Shown piece by piece: positions 14,450 to 23,127 of a stretch of 64,000 nucleotides of DNA. Where the stretch lies: assembly GCF_025725645.1 (NCBI RefSeq), contig NZ_CP107007.1, positions 3,472,001 through 3,536,000 of the forward strand, in the 5' to 3' direction. This DNA is from Halomonas sp. GD1P12 (GTDB taxonomy: Bacteria > Pseudomonadota > Gammaproteobacteria > Pseudomonadales > Halomonadaceae). The notes beneath the pieces were generated by a model. It did not search any database. It had not been told where the DNA came from and worked only from the letters and a program-made list of their open reading frames with translations. Numbering within the stretch: the stretch's first letter is position 1; each line of letters starts with the position of its first letter. Position numbers and translations under genes: made by a program.

Positions 14450-16849
14450 TCAGGTCTCGTCGGCGTCGTCCACGTCGTCGTGGTGCGGCGTCTTGTGGTC
14501 CGCCTCGCTGGTCTGCTGGCTGGGCGGCGTCGCCTCGGAGAGGGGCGTTTGCACCGCGCTCTTCTCCCTGGCGGTCGAGTCCAGAATCCGCAGGTTCGCG
14601 GGCGGCGCCTTGCCGTCGCGGTCCTCGCCGAAGTAGAGCGTGGTATGCGGGAACGGAATCTCGATGCCGGCTTCGTCGAAGCGCATCTTGACCAGCCGGT
14701 TGAAGGCCCGGCCCACGCCCCACTGATCGCCCGGCGTGGTCTTGATGACGACCCGGATGTTCACCGAGCTGTCGGCAAGTGCGGTCACGCCGGCCACGGT
14801 CATGTCCGCCAAGAGCTTGAAGCCGTGCTCTTCGCTGGCCTTGAGATCCTCGAAGGCGAGCTGGAGCTGCTCGATGGCGTAATCGATGCTCTCGCGGTAA
14901 GCGATGCCGTACTCGCCTACGTGGTTGCCGTACTCGCGCATGTAGTTCGAGACGGTATCCACGCTCGAGAAGGGCACGATGTGGTAGGTACCGGAGAGAT
15001 CGCGAATCGCCACCGAGCGAATGCTCAAACGCTCCGCGGTGCCGGTGATACCGCCCACCGTGACCACGTCGCCGGTGTTCATGGCGTTTTCGATCTGGAT
15101 GAACACGCCGGTGATCACGTCCTGCACCAGTTTCTGGGCGCCGAAACCGATCGCCAGACCCAGCACCCCGGCACCGGCGATCAGCGGGCCGATGTTGATG
15201 CCGATTTCCGAGAGCAAAATCATGCCGGTGATGGTCACCATGGCGATCGCCAGGGCGTTACGGAACAGGCTCAAAAGCGTTTTGGCCCGCGCCGAGGGCT
15301 CGCCGCCACCGGTTTCCGGGTTGAGCTTGTGCTCGATCAGACTCGCCAGCGCCAGCCAAATACCCAGCGAGACGATGAGAATTACCGCGATGCTGATCAA
15401 CCGACCCACGATCAAAACGCCGCGCTCGGAGGCGTACCAGGCGGCCAGATTGAAGGCGCCCCAGGCATCCAGTACCACCATGATCACGGCCACCAGAATG
15501 ATGACGCGAATCACGCGCAGCGCGTTGGGGATGTAGCTATTGAGCCGGTGTTCGAGCATCGGAAGCTTACGGCGCAAGTCATCGGAGAGCTCGATACGCC
15601 GACCGATGAACTGGGTCAAGAAGCTCGAAAGCAGAATACCGACGACCACCGCGACCAGCGTCTTGAGCGTGGCGAACAGCACGAAGGGCAGCGCGTCGCC
15701 CGGGCGCACCAGCACCAGCACGAACACGATCAGGAAATAGAGCAGCGCGAACAGGTGCCAGGTACGGGCAAAGAGTTTCAGGGAGACGCGGCTCGCCGCC
15801 ATCGTACTCTGACGGCTCATGCCGTTCAGGTTGTCGCGCAGGCGCACGCGGTTTCTCAGCACCACGGCCACGGCGTAGATGAACGCCAATACCATGATCA
15901 ACGTACCGACCGCCTGGCCCAGCGCCGGGGCGATGTAGAAGTTGATCAGCGGTACCACGACCATCAGGCCGTAGCCGACCATGCCGACCAGCCGGGCAAT
16001 CCAGCTGTTCCAATAGCCGGCCTCTTTCGCCGAGATGGGCAGCAGGCGCAGCCCTTCATAGCGCGACGAGAAGAGCATGCGAAACGCGGCCTTGATCAGC
16101 TCGATGACCAAAAACGCGTTGAGGAACAGCGAGGCGCGCGTGGAGAGCTCGCCGGTTTCGCCCACGGCGAAGGTCGCGATCAAATTACCCGCCACGTAGG
16201 CCGCACCGATGATCAGCGCATCGATCAGCGCGGCGACGATCACGCAGCCGATCAGACGCAGAATCGAGATCGAGCGCTCGCCGTGCTGCGACCAGCCGCT
16301 GAGCTTGGTGAACAGCGACTTCGCCAGCCGCCGAAACAGCATGAAAACGACGAAGGTGGAGGCGATCACGATGCCCAGATTGATCGCCGCAGTGATGAAG
16401 GCCGCGCTGTCGAAGGTGCTGCCGCCCTGGCCACTAAAGATTCCGGTGACGACGCCCGCCGCCTGCTCGAGCTGGGAGCCGATATTGCCCACCACGCTGC
16501 TGGTGAGCTCGGCGAGCTGGCGTGGCAGCGACACCTCTTCCGGGGCCAGATTGCCCCCTTCGGCGGCGGCTTCCGGCGAGAGTTCGGCATCGAGCCCGCC
16601 CGGCAGCGAAGAGGCTTCACTGCGCAGACGTTCGATGAGCTCCTGACGCGCCTGATCGTTTTCGAGCAGGTCGGCCAGCGCCTCGTAGGAGGGAGGCGAG
16701 TCGGCGGTTTCGTCGTCGGCGCTAAGCGTGGTTTGAGCCAGCGCCGGGCTCATCATGGCAAAAAGCGCAAGCAGCCAAACGCCCAGCCAAGGTAGTAAAC
16801 GTGATGGCGTCACACCGGAGTCTCCCTTTGGGTGAGGTAGTGTATTCAA
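14450..16849 (-). CDS. Large MscS-family mechanosensitive ion channel (YbiO-like)
   Basis: 799-residue inner-membrane channel that would release osmolytes on hypo-osmotic shock. A signal-like N-terminus (to ~38, MSPALAQ) is followed by an acidic periplasmic segment, then about ten hydrophobic helices. The conserved MscS core comes late: pore helix GAGVLGLAIGFGAQKLVQDVITG (~555-577), the beta domain (GDVVTVGGITGTAERLSIRSVAIRD), and a cytoplasmic cage containing TTPGDQWGVGRAFNRLVK and IPFPHTTLYF. The C-terminal ~45 residues are charged and His/Asp-rich with no known domain. Size and layout match YbiO rather than MscS (286 aa) or MscK (>1000 aa). Stands alone with its own terminator. Confidence 0.87.
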   Translation of the reverse strand: MNTLPHPKGDSGVTPSRLLPWLGVWLLALFAMMSPALAQTTLSADDETADSPPSYEALADLLENDQARQELIERLRSEASSLPGGLDAELSPEAAAEGGNLAPEEVSLPRQLAELTSSVVGNIGSQLEQAAGVVTGIFSGQGGSTFDSAAFITAAINLGIVIASTFVVFMLFRRLAKSLFTKLSGWSQHGERSISILRLIGCVIVAALIDALIIGAAYVAGNLIATFAVGETGELSTRASLFLNAFLVIELIKAAFRMLFSSRYEGLRLLPISAKEAGYWNSWIARLVGMVGYGLMVVVPLINFYIAPALGQAVGTLIMVLAFIYAVAVVLRNRVRLRDNLNGMSRQSTMAASRVSLKLFARTWHLFALLYFLIVFVLVLVRPGDALPFVLFATLKTLVAVVVGILLSSFLTQFIGRRIELSDDLRRKLPMLEHRLNSYIPNALRVIRVIILVAVIMVVLDAWGAFNLAAWYASERGVLIVGRLISIAVILIVSLGIWLALASLIEHKLNPETGGGEPSARAKTLLSLFRNALAIAMVTITGMILLSEIGINIGPLIAGAGVLGLAIGFGAQKLVQDVITGVFIQIENAMNTGDVVTVGGITGTAERLSIRSVAIRDLSGTYHIVPFSSVDTVSNYMREYGNHVGEYGIAYRESIDYAIEQLQLAFEDLKASEEHGFKLLADMTVAGVTALADSSVNIRVVIKTTPGDQWGVGRAFNRLVKMRFDEAGIEIPFPHTTLYFGEDRDGKAPPANLRILDSTAREKSAVQTPLSEATPPSQQTSEADHKTPHHDDVDDADET

Positions 16850-16985
16850 TCTAACGGCTTAGCCGCGTTATGCAAATCATAGCGGGCAGGCGCGCCGCGT
16901 CCAGCGCAGCGCCTTTTTGTAGCGCCCCATGCAGCGCGTGGCAGGGTAACATGGGCGGCCTTTGGCGGGTTATCCGCCGCAGGCA

Positions 16986-17417
16986 TTAAAGACAGTAAGA
17001 CGCCAGCCACTGCGCGGAAAACGCCAGCACCAGCGCGTAGCGCGCGCCCTTGGCCAGCAGGATCAGCGCCACCGCACGCCACCACTCAAGGCGTAAAAGT
17101 CCGGCCACCACGGTGAGCGGGTCGCCGATGATCGGCACCCAGCTCAGCAGCAAACTGTAGGCGCCAAAGCGCTGGTACCAGCGGCTGGCGCGGGCAAGCT
17201 GGGCGGAAGAGGCGGGAAACCAGCGCCGGTGCTGGAATCGGCGGGCGTAGCGGCCCAGGGCCACGTTGATCAGGCTGCCCAGGGTGTTGCCGAGCGTGGC
17301 CACCAGCCAAAGCGCCGCCCAGGGCTCGCCCTGGCACCACTGGCGGGCAAGCCACACCTCGGAGCCGCCGGGCAAAAGCGTGGCGCTCAAGAGCGCGACC
17401 CAGAAAAGGCTGAACAC
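16986..17417 (-). CDS. YqaA-family small membrane protein
   Basis: 143-residue inner-membrane protein with about four hydrophobic segments, of the YqaA branch of the DedA/VTT (SNARE-associated) superfamily. Recognisable family features are the N-terminal SATLLPGGSEVWL, the loop ATLGNTLGSLINVALGRY, and the segment LLSWVPIIGDPLTVVAGLLR with the G-D-P motif. DedA-superfamily members affect lipid transport and membrane homeostasis; YqaA itself has no assigned function. It lies 42 bp downstream of the IclR gene on the same strand and could be co-transcribed with it. Confidence 0.82.
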   Translation of the reverse strand: MFSLFWVALLSATLLPGGSEVWLARQWCQGEPWAALWLVATLGNTLGSLINVALGRYARRFQHRRWFPASSAQLARASRWYQRFGAYSLLLSWVPIIGDPLTVVAGLLRLEWWRAVALILLAKGARYALVLAFSAQWLASYCL

Positions 17418-17459
17418 GGGCGTCAGGCGCTACGGGAGAGAAATTCGGTACGCTGCGAG

Positions 17460-18278
17460 CTAGGGCAGCCGGCCGCCGAGCCGGGCGGTGATGTTGTTCG
17501 CCGCCTCACGCACCAGCGCCCCCAGCGCCATCAGGCGCTCTTCGGGAATGCGCGCCATCGGTCCGGACACGGAGATCGCCGCCAGCGGCATGCGTCGCTC
17601 ATCGAAGATGCACGCCGCCACGCAGTGCAGCCCAATGGCGTGCTCTTCGCGGTCGCAGGCGAAACCCTGGGCGCGGATGGTGCGCACTTCCGCCTCGATC
17701 GCCTCGGGGTCGAAGAAGGTATTGGGTGTGACGCGCGACAGCGCATCGCCTTTCAAGAGCTCGGCGCGCTCGTCGTCGCTCATGCCGGCCAATAGCGCCT
17801 TGCCCACGCCGGAGGCGTGCAGCGGCGCGCGCGAGCCGAGCTTGGTGATCATGCGCATCATCTGGGTGGATTCGTGCTGGGCGAGAAACACGGCCGTAGC
17901 GCCATCGCGAATGCCGAGATTGGCGGTTTCGCCAGTCTCCATGGTAAGGCGGCGCAGAAACGGGCGGCTGGTGGCGACCACGTCACGCGCCTCGAGAAAG
18001 CTATTGCCGATGCGAAACGTCTTGACGTCGATGCGCCAAAGCCCCTGCTCGCCTTCCTGGGTGACGAAGCCCTGGCTTTGCAGCGCCTGAAGCAGGCGGT
18101 GGGTGGTCGAAGGCGCCAGCTGTGCCGTCTCGGCGAGCTCGGAAAGCGCCATCCCCAGCGGGCTTGCCGCCAGATGCTCGAGCAGCGTCAAGCCGCGTAC
18201 CAACGACTGGCTGTGCCCACCGCTGGCTTTCGCGGCCCCGGCCGGGCGTCCTACGGACCTGCGCTTGGCCTCACTCAC
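17460..18278 (-). CDS. IclR-family transcriptional regulator
   Basis: 272-residue regulator. A basic tail (KRRSVGRPAG) precedes the winged HTH (~25-85: SLVRGLTLLEHLAAS, LSELAETAQLAPSTTHRLLQAL) and the GAF-like effector domain with the IclR signature LHASGVGKALLAGMSDDE and EEHAIGLHCVAACIFDERRMPLAAISVSGP. It resembles E. coli IclR closely in these segments, but ace genes are not nearby, so the target and effector are unknown. YqaA follows after 42 bp. The terminator of the preceding gene trhO (18395-18422) isolates it from upstream transcription. Confidence 0.85.
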   Translation of the reverse strand: MSEAKRRSVGRPAGAAKASGGHSQSLVRGLTLLEHLAASPLGMALSELAETAQLAPSTTHRLLQALQSQGFVTQEGEQGLWRIDVKTFRIGNSFLEARDVVATSRPFLRRLTMETGETANLGIRDGATAVFLAQHESTQMMRMITKLGSRAPLHASGVGKALLAGMSDDERAELLKGDALSRVTPNTFFDPEAIEAEVRTIRAQGFACDREEHAIGLHCVAACIFDERRMPLAAISVSGPMARIPEERLMALGALVREAANNITARLGGRLP

Positions 18279-18394
18279 CGTACGTTCTCCTTGACTCGAT
18301 TGCCGCGCAGCGCTCGCCGCGCAAAACGAGCAGGATAACGCGAGGCGCTGGTGAATGTCGCGTTTGCGGAAATAAATCCCATTCTGGCGGTAAA

Positions 18395-18422
18395 AACGCC
18401 GATAGCGCCCACCGGCGCTATC
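18395..18422 (-). terminator. Intrinsic terminator after trhO
   Basis: GATAGCGCC-CACC-GGCGCTATC (18401-18422) is a perfect 9-bp stem with a 4-nt loop. On the minus strand it is followed by GGCG and five Ts. It lies ~28 bp past the trhO stop codon. Confidence 0.65.
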
Positions 18423-18449
18423 GAACGAGAATCGAAAGGGTAAAGCAGA

Positions 18450-19397
18450 TCAGGCGCGCCGGCGCTGGTCATGGCCAAGCGGGTGGGGCTCGCCGCGGGC
18501 CTTGGCCAGATCGATCTGGCGCTGGCGCTCGCGGGCCGCCGCGCGGGTCTTCTCCGGCAGCGAGTCGATGCAGTGCGGGCAGCTGATGCCAGGCTCATAA
18601 GCCGCATCCGCCATATCCTCTTCGGAAATCGGCCGGCGGCAGGCGTGGCACTGCTCGAAAGCGCCTTCGCTCAGGTCGTGGCGCACGGTGACGCGGTTGT
18701 CGAACACGAAACACTCACCGCGCCACAGCGACTGCTCCTCGGGTACTTTTTCGAGATAGTTCAGCACGCCGCCCTTGAGGTGGAACACCTCTTCGAAGCC
18801 CTCGTTCAGCATGAAGCTCGACGCCTTCTCGCAGCGAATGCCGCCGGTGCAGAACATGGCGACCTTCTTGTGTTTGGCCGGGTCGTAATGCTTGCGAACG
18901 TACTCGGGAAACTCACGGAAGGTCGCGGTTTTGGGGTCGATGGCGCCTTCGAAGCTGCCGATCTCCACTTCGTAGTCGTTGCGCGTGTCGATGACCAGCA
19001 CTTCCGGATCACTGATCACGTCGTTCCACTGCTCCGGCTCGACGTAAGTACCCACGGTGTCGTTGGGGTCGACGCCGTCGACGCCCAGGGTGACGATCTC
19101 GCGCTTGAGCTTCACCTTGGTGCGATAAAACGGCATCTCGTCACAAAAGGACTCCTTGTGGTCGAGATCCGCAAGGCGCTCATCGCTACTCAGCCACTCG
19201 AGCAGCGCGTCGATGCCCTCGCGCGAGCCGGCCACGGTGCCGTTGATGCCCTCGCGGGCGAGCAGCAGCGTGCCTTTCACGCCGTGATCGACCATGGTCT
19301 GTCTAAGCGGCTCGCGCAGCGCCTCGAAGTCGTTCAGGGTGACGAATTTATACAGCGCGGCCACCACGATGGGGGCCGTCGAGGAAGGTTGGGTCAT
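18450..19397 (-). CDS. trhO: tRNA uridine(34) hydroxylase TrhO (rhodanese-related)
   Basis: 315-residue cytoplasmic enzyme of the YceA/UPF0176 family, which hydroxylates U34 of certain tRNAs on the way to 5-(carboxy)methoxyuridine in an oxygen-dependent manner. The N-terminal ferredoxin-like domain ([11 protein letters not shown], then [16 protein letters not shown] near 42-57) is followed by a rhodanese domain with active-site loop CTGGIRC (C183 and C189) and a C-terminal region with cysteine pairs (CHAC, CPHC) as in the family. ATG at 19395-19397 was chosen for its AGGAG site; an upstream in-frame start adds 18 non-conserved residues. Single gene with its own terminator. Confidence 0.9.
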   Translation of the reverse strand: MTQPSSTAPIVVAALYKFVTLNDFEALREPLRQTMVDHGVKGTLLLAREGINGTVAGSREGIDALLEWLSSDERLADLDHKESFCDEMPFYRTKVKLKREIVTLGVDGVDPNDTVGTYVEPEQWNDVISDPEVLVIDTRNDYEVEIGSFEGAIDPKTATFREFPEYVRKHYDPAKHKKVAMFCTGGIRCEKASSFMLNEGFEEVFHLKGGVLNYLEKVPEEQSLWRGECFVFDNRVTVRHDLSEGAFEQCHACRRPISEEDMADAAYEPGISCPHCIDSLPEKTRAAARERQRQIDLAKARGEPHPLGHDQRRRA

Positions 19398-19633
19398 GAA
19401 ACTCTCCTGGTAGTCGCCCTCGCAAAGGGCGGACCGGGTCAAAAAACGCACCCATTCTAACGCAAAGCCTTGCCCGAGGGCAGCCTGGCGGATTGACGCA
19501 GATCAAGCGGGCTTGCCGGGTATCGATCGATTTTATCGACGCGATCGAGAGAAAAGCATCACTTTGCCCGCGCGGCGGCGGGCGTATAGTGAGCGGCATT
19601 GGTTAATGCCCTGGATCGACACGGAGAACCTTC

Positions 19634-20320
19634 ATGAAAATTCGCCGCTCTCAAGATCGCGGCTACGCCGACCACGGCTGGCTGCGCTCGTACCACACGT
19701 TTTCGTTCGCCAACTACATGGACCCGGCGCACATGGGCTTTCGCACGCTGCGGGTTATCAACGAGGACCGCGTCGCCCCGGGTCACGGCTTCGGCACTCA
19801 CCCGCACCGCGACATGGAAATCATCTCCTGGGTGCTCGACGGTGAGATGGCGCACGAGGACAGCCTGGGCAATGGCGAAACCATGCGCCCGGGGGACGTG
19901 CAGCGCATGTCCGCCGGTACCGGCGTGCGCCACAGCGAGTACAACGCCTCCAGCACTCAAGGCCTGCACTTTCTGCAGATCTGGATCGAAACCGCCACTC
20001 CCGGCATGGCGCCGAGCTACGCGCAAAAGCACTTCCCCCGCGCCGAGCGCGAGCAGCGGTGGTGCCTGCTCGCCTCGCAAAACGCCCGTGATGGGTCGAT
20101 CAGCCTGCATCAGGACGTCAACCTGTATACCGGCCTGTTCGACGGCGACCTGCCCACCCCGCCGCCTCATCGCCATGCGTGGCTGCACCTGGTCAAGGGC
20201 GAGCTCACGGTCAACGGCACGCGCCTGCTGGCCGGCGACGCCGCCGCACTCGACCCCACGGAGCCGCTCGAGCTGACCGACGCCGCCGGCGCCGATGTGC
20301 TGCTGTTCGATCTGGCGTAA
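19634..20320 (+). CDS. Pirin-family bicupin protein (YhhW/YhaK-like)
   Basis: 228-residue cytoplasmic bicupin. The metal site of YhhW is conserved with a one-residue shift: H56 and H58 in GTHPHRDMEII, H100 and E102 in GVRHSEYN. The N-terminal RSYHTFSFANYMDP and LRVINEDRVAPGHGF are strongly typical of YhhW-like pirins, which show quercetin 2,3-dioxygenase activity in vitro but whose physiological role is unsettled. Start ATG with GGAGAACC upstream. Convergent with serA; their shared intergenic hairpin terminates mainly serA. Confidence 0.88.
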   Translation: MKIRRSQDRGYADHGWLRSYHTFSFANYMDPAHMGFRTLRVINEDRVAPGHGFGTHPHRDMEIISWVLDGEMAHEDSLGNGETMRPGDVQRMSAGTGVRHSEYNASSTQGLHFLQIWIETATPGMAPSYAQKHFPRAEREQRWCLLASQNARDGSISLHQDVNLYTGLFDGDLPTPPPHRHAWLHLVKGELTVNGTRLLAGDAAALDPTEPLELTDAAGADVLLFDLA

Positions 20321-20342
20321 CGCCTGCACACGGTGCATAAAA

Positions 20343-20370
20343 AAACCGGCCTCCCGAAGGAGGCCGGTTT
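20343..20370 (-). terminator. Intrinsic terminator of serA
   Basis: AAACCGGCCTCC-CGAA-GGAGGCCGGTTT forms a 12-bp stem with a tetraloop, 25 bp past the serA stop. On the minus strand it continues into a seven-T run, so it works best leftward; it may also slow rightward transcription from the pirin gene. Confidence 0.85.
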
Positions 20371-20394
20371 GAAGCGATGATCAGCCTGCGGGGC

Positions 20395-21639
20395 TTAGCT
20401 ATTGTGCGCCGAGTAGAGCACGCGAATCTTCAGCGTATGCTCGACCTGCTTGAGCGCCTCCAGCGCCTGGGGGCCGTAGGCCTTGTCCACGTCGATCACC
20501 ACGTAGCCGACCTTTTCGTTGGTCTGCAGGTACTGCCCGGAGATGTTGATGCCGTCTTCCGAGAGCACGCGGTTGATCTGGGACATCACGCCGGGCACGT
20601 TGTCGTGAATGTGCAAAAGGCGGTGCTTGTCCGGGTGCGCGGGCAGTGCCACTTCGGGGAAGTTGACCGAGGTAATGGTGGTGCCGTTGTCGGAGTAGGT
20701 GGTGAGTTTCTCTGCCACCTCGATGCCGATGTTCTCCTGGGCTTCCAGGGTCGAACCGCCGATGTGCGGTGTAAGGATGACGTTCTCGAGACCGCGCAGC
20801 GGGCTTTCGAAAGTTTCGCTATTGCCCTTGGGCTCGACCGGGAAAACGTCTACCGCCGCGCCGTTGAGATGACCGGACTTGATCGCCTCGGCCAGCGGCT
20901 CGATCTCGACCACGCTTCCACGCGAGGCGTTGATGAAGATCGCCCCGGGTTTCATCGCCGCGATCTCTTTCTTGGTGATCATCCAGCGCGTGGAGGGCAG
21001 ATCCGGCACGTGCAGGCTGACCACGTCGGAGCGGCTCAAAAGCTCCTCGAGGCTGCCGACCTGGCTTGCGTTGCCCATGCCGAGCTTGGTGATGACGTCA
21101 TAATAGATGACGCTAAAGCCCAGCGACTCGGCCAGCACCGAAAGCTGCGCGCCGATGCTGCCGTAGCCAACGATGCCCAGGGTCTTGCCGCGCGCTTCGT
21201 GGGAGTTGGCGGCGGATTTCAGCCAGCCGCCCTGGTGGGCGCGGGCGTTTTTCTCCGGAATGCCGCGCAGCAGCATGATCGCTTCGGCCAGCACGAGCTC
21301 CGCTACCGAGCGGGTATTGGAGTACGGCGCGTTAAATACCGCCACCCCGCGCTTGAGCGCGGCGTTCAAATCGACCTGATTGGTCCCGATACAGAAACAG
21401 CCAACCGCCACCAGCTTCTCGGCCGCGGCGAACACGCGCTCGTTGAGCTGCGTGCGCGAACGAATGCCGATGAAGTGAACATCGTGGATCTTCTCGATCA
21501 GCGCCTCTTCGTCCAGCGACGTGGGCAGGTGCTCGATATTTTCATATCCGGCGTTGCGAAAATTGTCCACCGCGCTCTGGTGGACGCCCTCGAGTAGCAG
21601 GATTTTGATCTTGCTCTTGTCCAGGGACGTTTTGGCCAT
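20395..21639 (-). CDS. serA: D-3-phosphoglycerate dehydrogenase SerA
   Basis: 414-residue NAD-dependent enzyme catalysing the first committed step of serine synthesis (3-phosphoglycerate to 3-phosphohydroxypyruvate). It has the split substrate domain, the Rossmann motif GIVGYGSIGAQLS (~150-162), the catalytic H-containing segment LTPHIGGSTLEAQENI (~290-305) and a C-terminal ACT domain (~340-414: LLHIHDNVPGVMSQINRVL, DGINISGQYLQ). Length and ACT domain match the serine-inhibited E. coli type. Divergent from xseB with 260 bp between. Confidence 0.95.
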   Translation of the reverse strand: MAKTSLDKSKIKILLLEGVHQSAVDNFRNAGYENIEHLPTSLDEEALIEKIHDVHFIGIRSRTQLNERVFAAAEKLVAVGCFCIGTNQVDLNAALKRGVAVFNAPYSNTRSVAELVLAEAIMLLRGIPEKNARAHQGGWLKSAANSHEARGKTLGIVGYGSIGAQLSVLAESLGFSVIYYDVITKLGMGNASQVGSLEELLSRSDVVSLHVPDLPSTRWMITKKEIAAMKPGAIFINASRGSVVEIEPLAEAIKSGHLNGAAVDVFPVEPKGNSETFESPLRGLENVILTPHIGGSTLEAQENIGIEVAEKLTTYSDNGTTITSVNFPEVALPAHPDKHRLLHIHDNVPGVMSQINRVLSEDGINISGQYLQTNEKVGYVVIDVDKAYGPQALEALKQVEHTLKIRVLYSAHNS

Positions 21640-21899
21640 GACTGAATCAACCTCTATGGTCGGCGACGCGCGCCGTTTATCGGTTCATGAAAGGCGGACA
21701 TGGTAGCACAGCCCGCGCCTTTCCCGGCGCCTGGGCTGGATGAAAAGTGTGCGTTTTCAAAATGAACGCGGCGCACGTTGCGGGCGCCGCGCCGCGGGCG
21801 CAAGGGCAGACCACCTCTGGGTCTGGGTGTATACTGTGGCCTCGATAGCAGGCACACTCGCCGCCCAACGCATGGGCGCCAACAGGCAGGCACGGGTCA

Positions 21900-22196
21900 A
21901 TGAGCGATACCACTCCCCCTTCACAGGATTTTGCCGCCACGGTTTCCCGCCTGGAAACTCTGGTGGAGCGGCTGGAATCAGGCGAGCTCTCTTTGGAAGA
22001 GGCGCTGACCGCGTTCGAAGAGGGCGTGCAGCTTACCCGCGACGCCCAGAAGCGCCTGGACAGCGCCGAGCTCAAGGTGCGCGCGCTGAGCGAAGACGGT
22101 GACGGCAAACTCACGATGACGCCTTTCGAGAGCCCGGCCGACGCCGCGGCGAGCGCCTCCCCCGACGACGACGCCGAGGATACGCCCCCATGGTAA
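21900..22196 (+). CDS. xseB: Exodeoxyribonuclease VII small subunit XseB
   Basis: 98-residue cytoplasmic subunit of exonuclease VII, which degrades single-stranded DNA with XseA. The helical core FAATVSRLETLVERLESGELSLEEALTAFEEGV is highly conserved in XseB; the C-terminal ~30 residues are an acidic, alanine-rich tail (DAAASASPDDDAED). First gene of xseB-ispA-dxs, an order widespread in gammaproteobacteria; its last 7 bases overlap the start of ispA. Confidence 0.92.
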   Translation: MSDTTPPSQDFAATVSRLETLVERLESGELSLEEALTAFEEGVQLTRDAQKRLDSAELKVRALSEDGDGKLTMTPFESPADAAASASPDDDAEDTPPW

Positions 22197-23080
22197 GCGA
22201 GCGCCCCATCTCCTTGAGCGAGCACCGCGACATCAGCCGCGCCCGAGTCGACACCACCCTGAAGGCGCTTTTGGCCGACGGCGCCGTCGATGCGCGCCTG
22301 GACGCCGCGATGCGCCACGGCCTGCTGGTCGGCGGCAAACGCCTGCGCCCACTGCTGGTCTACCTGGCAGGCCAGGCGCTGGGCGCCGATGACCAAGCGC
22401 TCGACGCCCCGGCCGCCGCCATCGAGCTGATTCACGCCTACTCGCTGATCCATGACGACCTGCCGGCCATGGACGACGACGACCTGCGCCGCGGCCAGCC
22501 CACCGTGCACAAGGCGTATGACGAGGCCACCGCGATTCTCGCCGGCGACGCTCTGCAGGCGCTCGCCTTCGAGGTGTTGGCGCGCCCGCGCCCGCCGCGC
22601 CTGGCCGCCATGGTGACCACCCTGGCCGTCGCCTCCGGGCGCCAGGGCATGGTGGCCGGCCAAGCCCTGGATCTGGCCGCCGTGGGCGGGCTTCCCGATG
22701 TCGAAGCACTCAAGCACATGCACGCGCACAAGACCGGCGCGCTGATCGAAGCCGCGGTGCGCCTGGGCGGGCTTTGCGCCGTCGACGAGGACGACCCGCG
22801 CCTCGAGGCGCTGGCTCGCTACGCCCGCGCCATTGGGCTAGCCTTTCAAATTCATGACGATGTGCTGGACGTGACCGGCGATACGGCCACGCTTGGCAAG
22901 ATTTCCGGCGCCGACGCCGCGCGCGCCAAGCCTACCTATTCGAGCCTTTTGGGCCTTGAGGGGGCCCGGCAGAAGGCGCGCGAGCTGGTCGATGAGGCCC
23001 AAACGGCGCTTGAGGGGCTTGGCGAGGACGCCGCGCCCTTGATCGAGCTTGCCGCCTACATGATCGAGCGCGACCACTAA
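22190..23080 (+). CDS. ispA: Farnesyl diphosphate synthase IspA
   Basis: 296-residue prenyltransferase condensing IPP with DMAPP and GPP to farnesyl diphosphate for quinones, undecaprenol and heme O. First Asp-rich motif D89-D90-LPAM-D95 and second motif D223-D224-VL-D227; the GGKRLRPLL segment (~48-56) and [10 protein letters not shown] (~181-190) bind diphosphate and Mg. Bacterial FPP synthases carry two residues between the aspartates and the LPAMD pattern seen here. Overlaps xseB by 7 bp and is followed by dxs after 47 bp, so isoprenoid supply genes are co-expressed. Confidence 0.94.
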   Translation: MVSERPISLSEHRDISRARVDTTLKALLADGAVDARLDAAMRHGLLVGGKRLRPLLVYLAGQALGADDQALDAPAAAIELIHAYSLIHDDLPAMDDDDLRRGQPTVHKAYDEATAILAGDALQALAFEVLARPRPPRLAAMVTTLAVASGRQGMVAGQALDLAAVGGLPDVEALKHMHAHKTGALIEAAVRLGGLCAVDEDDPRLEALARYARAIGLAFQIHDDVLDVTGDTATLGKISGADAARAKPTYSSLLGLEGARQKARELVDEAQTALEGLGEDAAPLIELAAYMIERDH

Positions 23081-23127
23081 ACGAGCGCTGTCTCGACAGT
23101 GTCTGTACAAAAAATGACCGTGACTAC

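Noticed and set aside
14441..16795. 784-codon open frame on the plus strand opposite the mscS-type gene
   Set aside because: It is the antisense of a well-conserved channel gene. Composition is biased to His, Gln, Arg and Asp with no domain, as expected from GC-rich codon shadowing.
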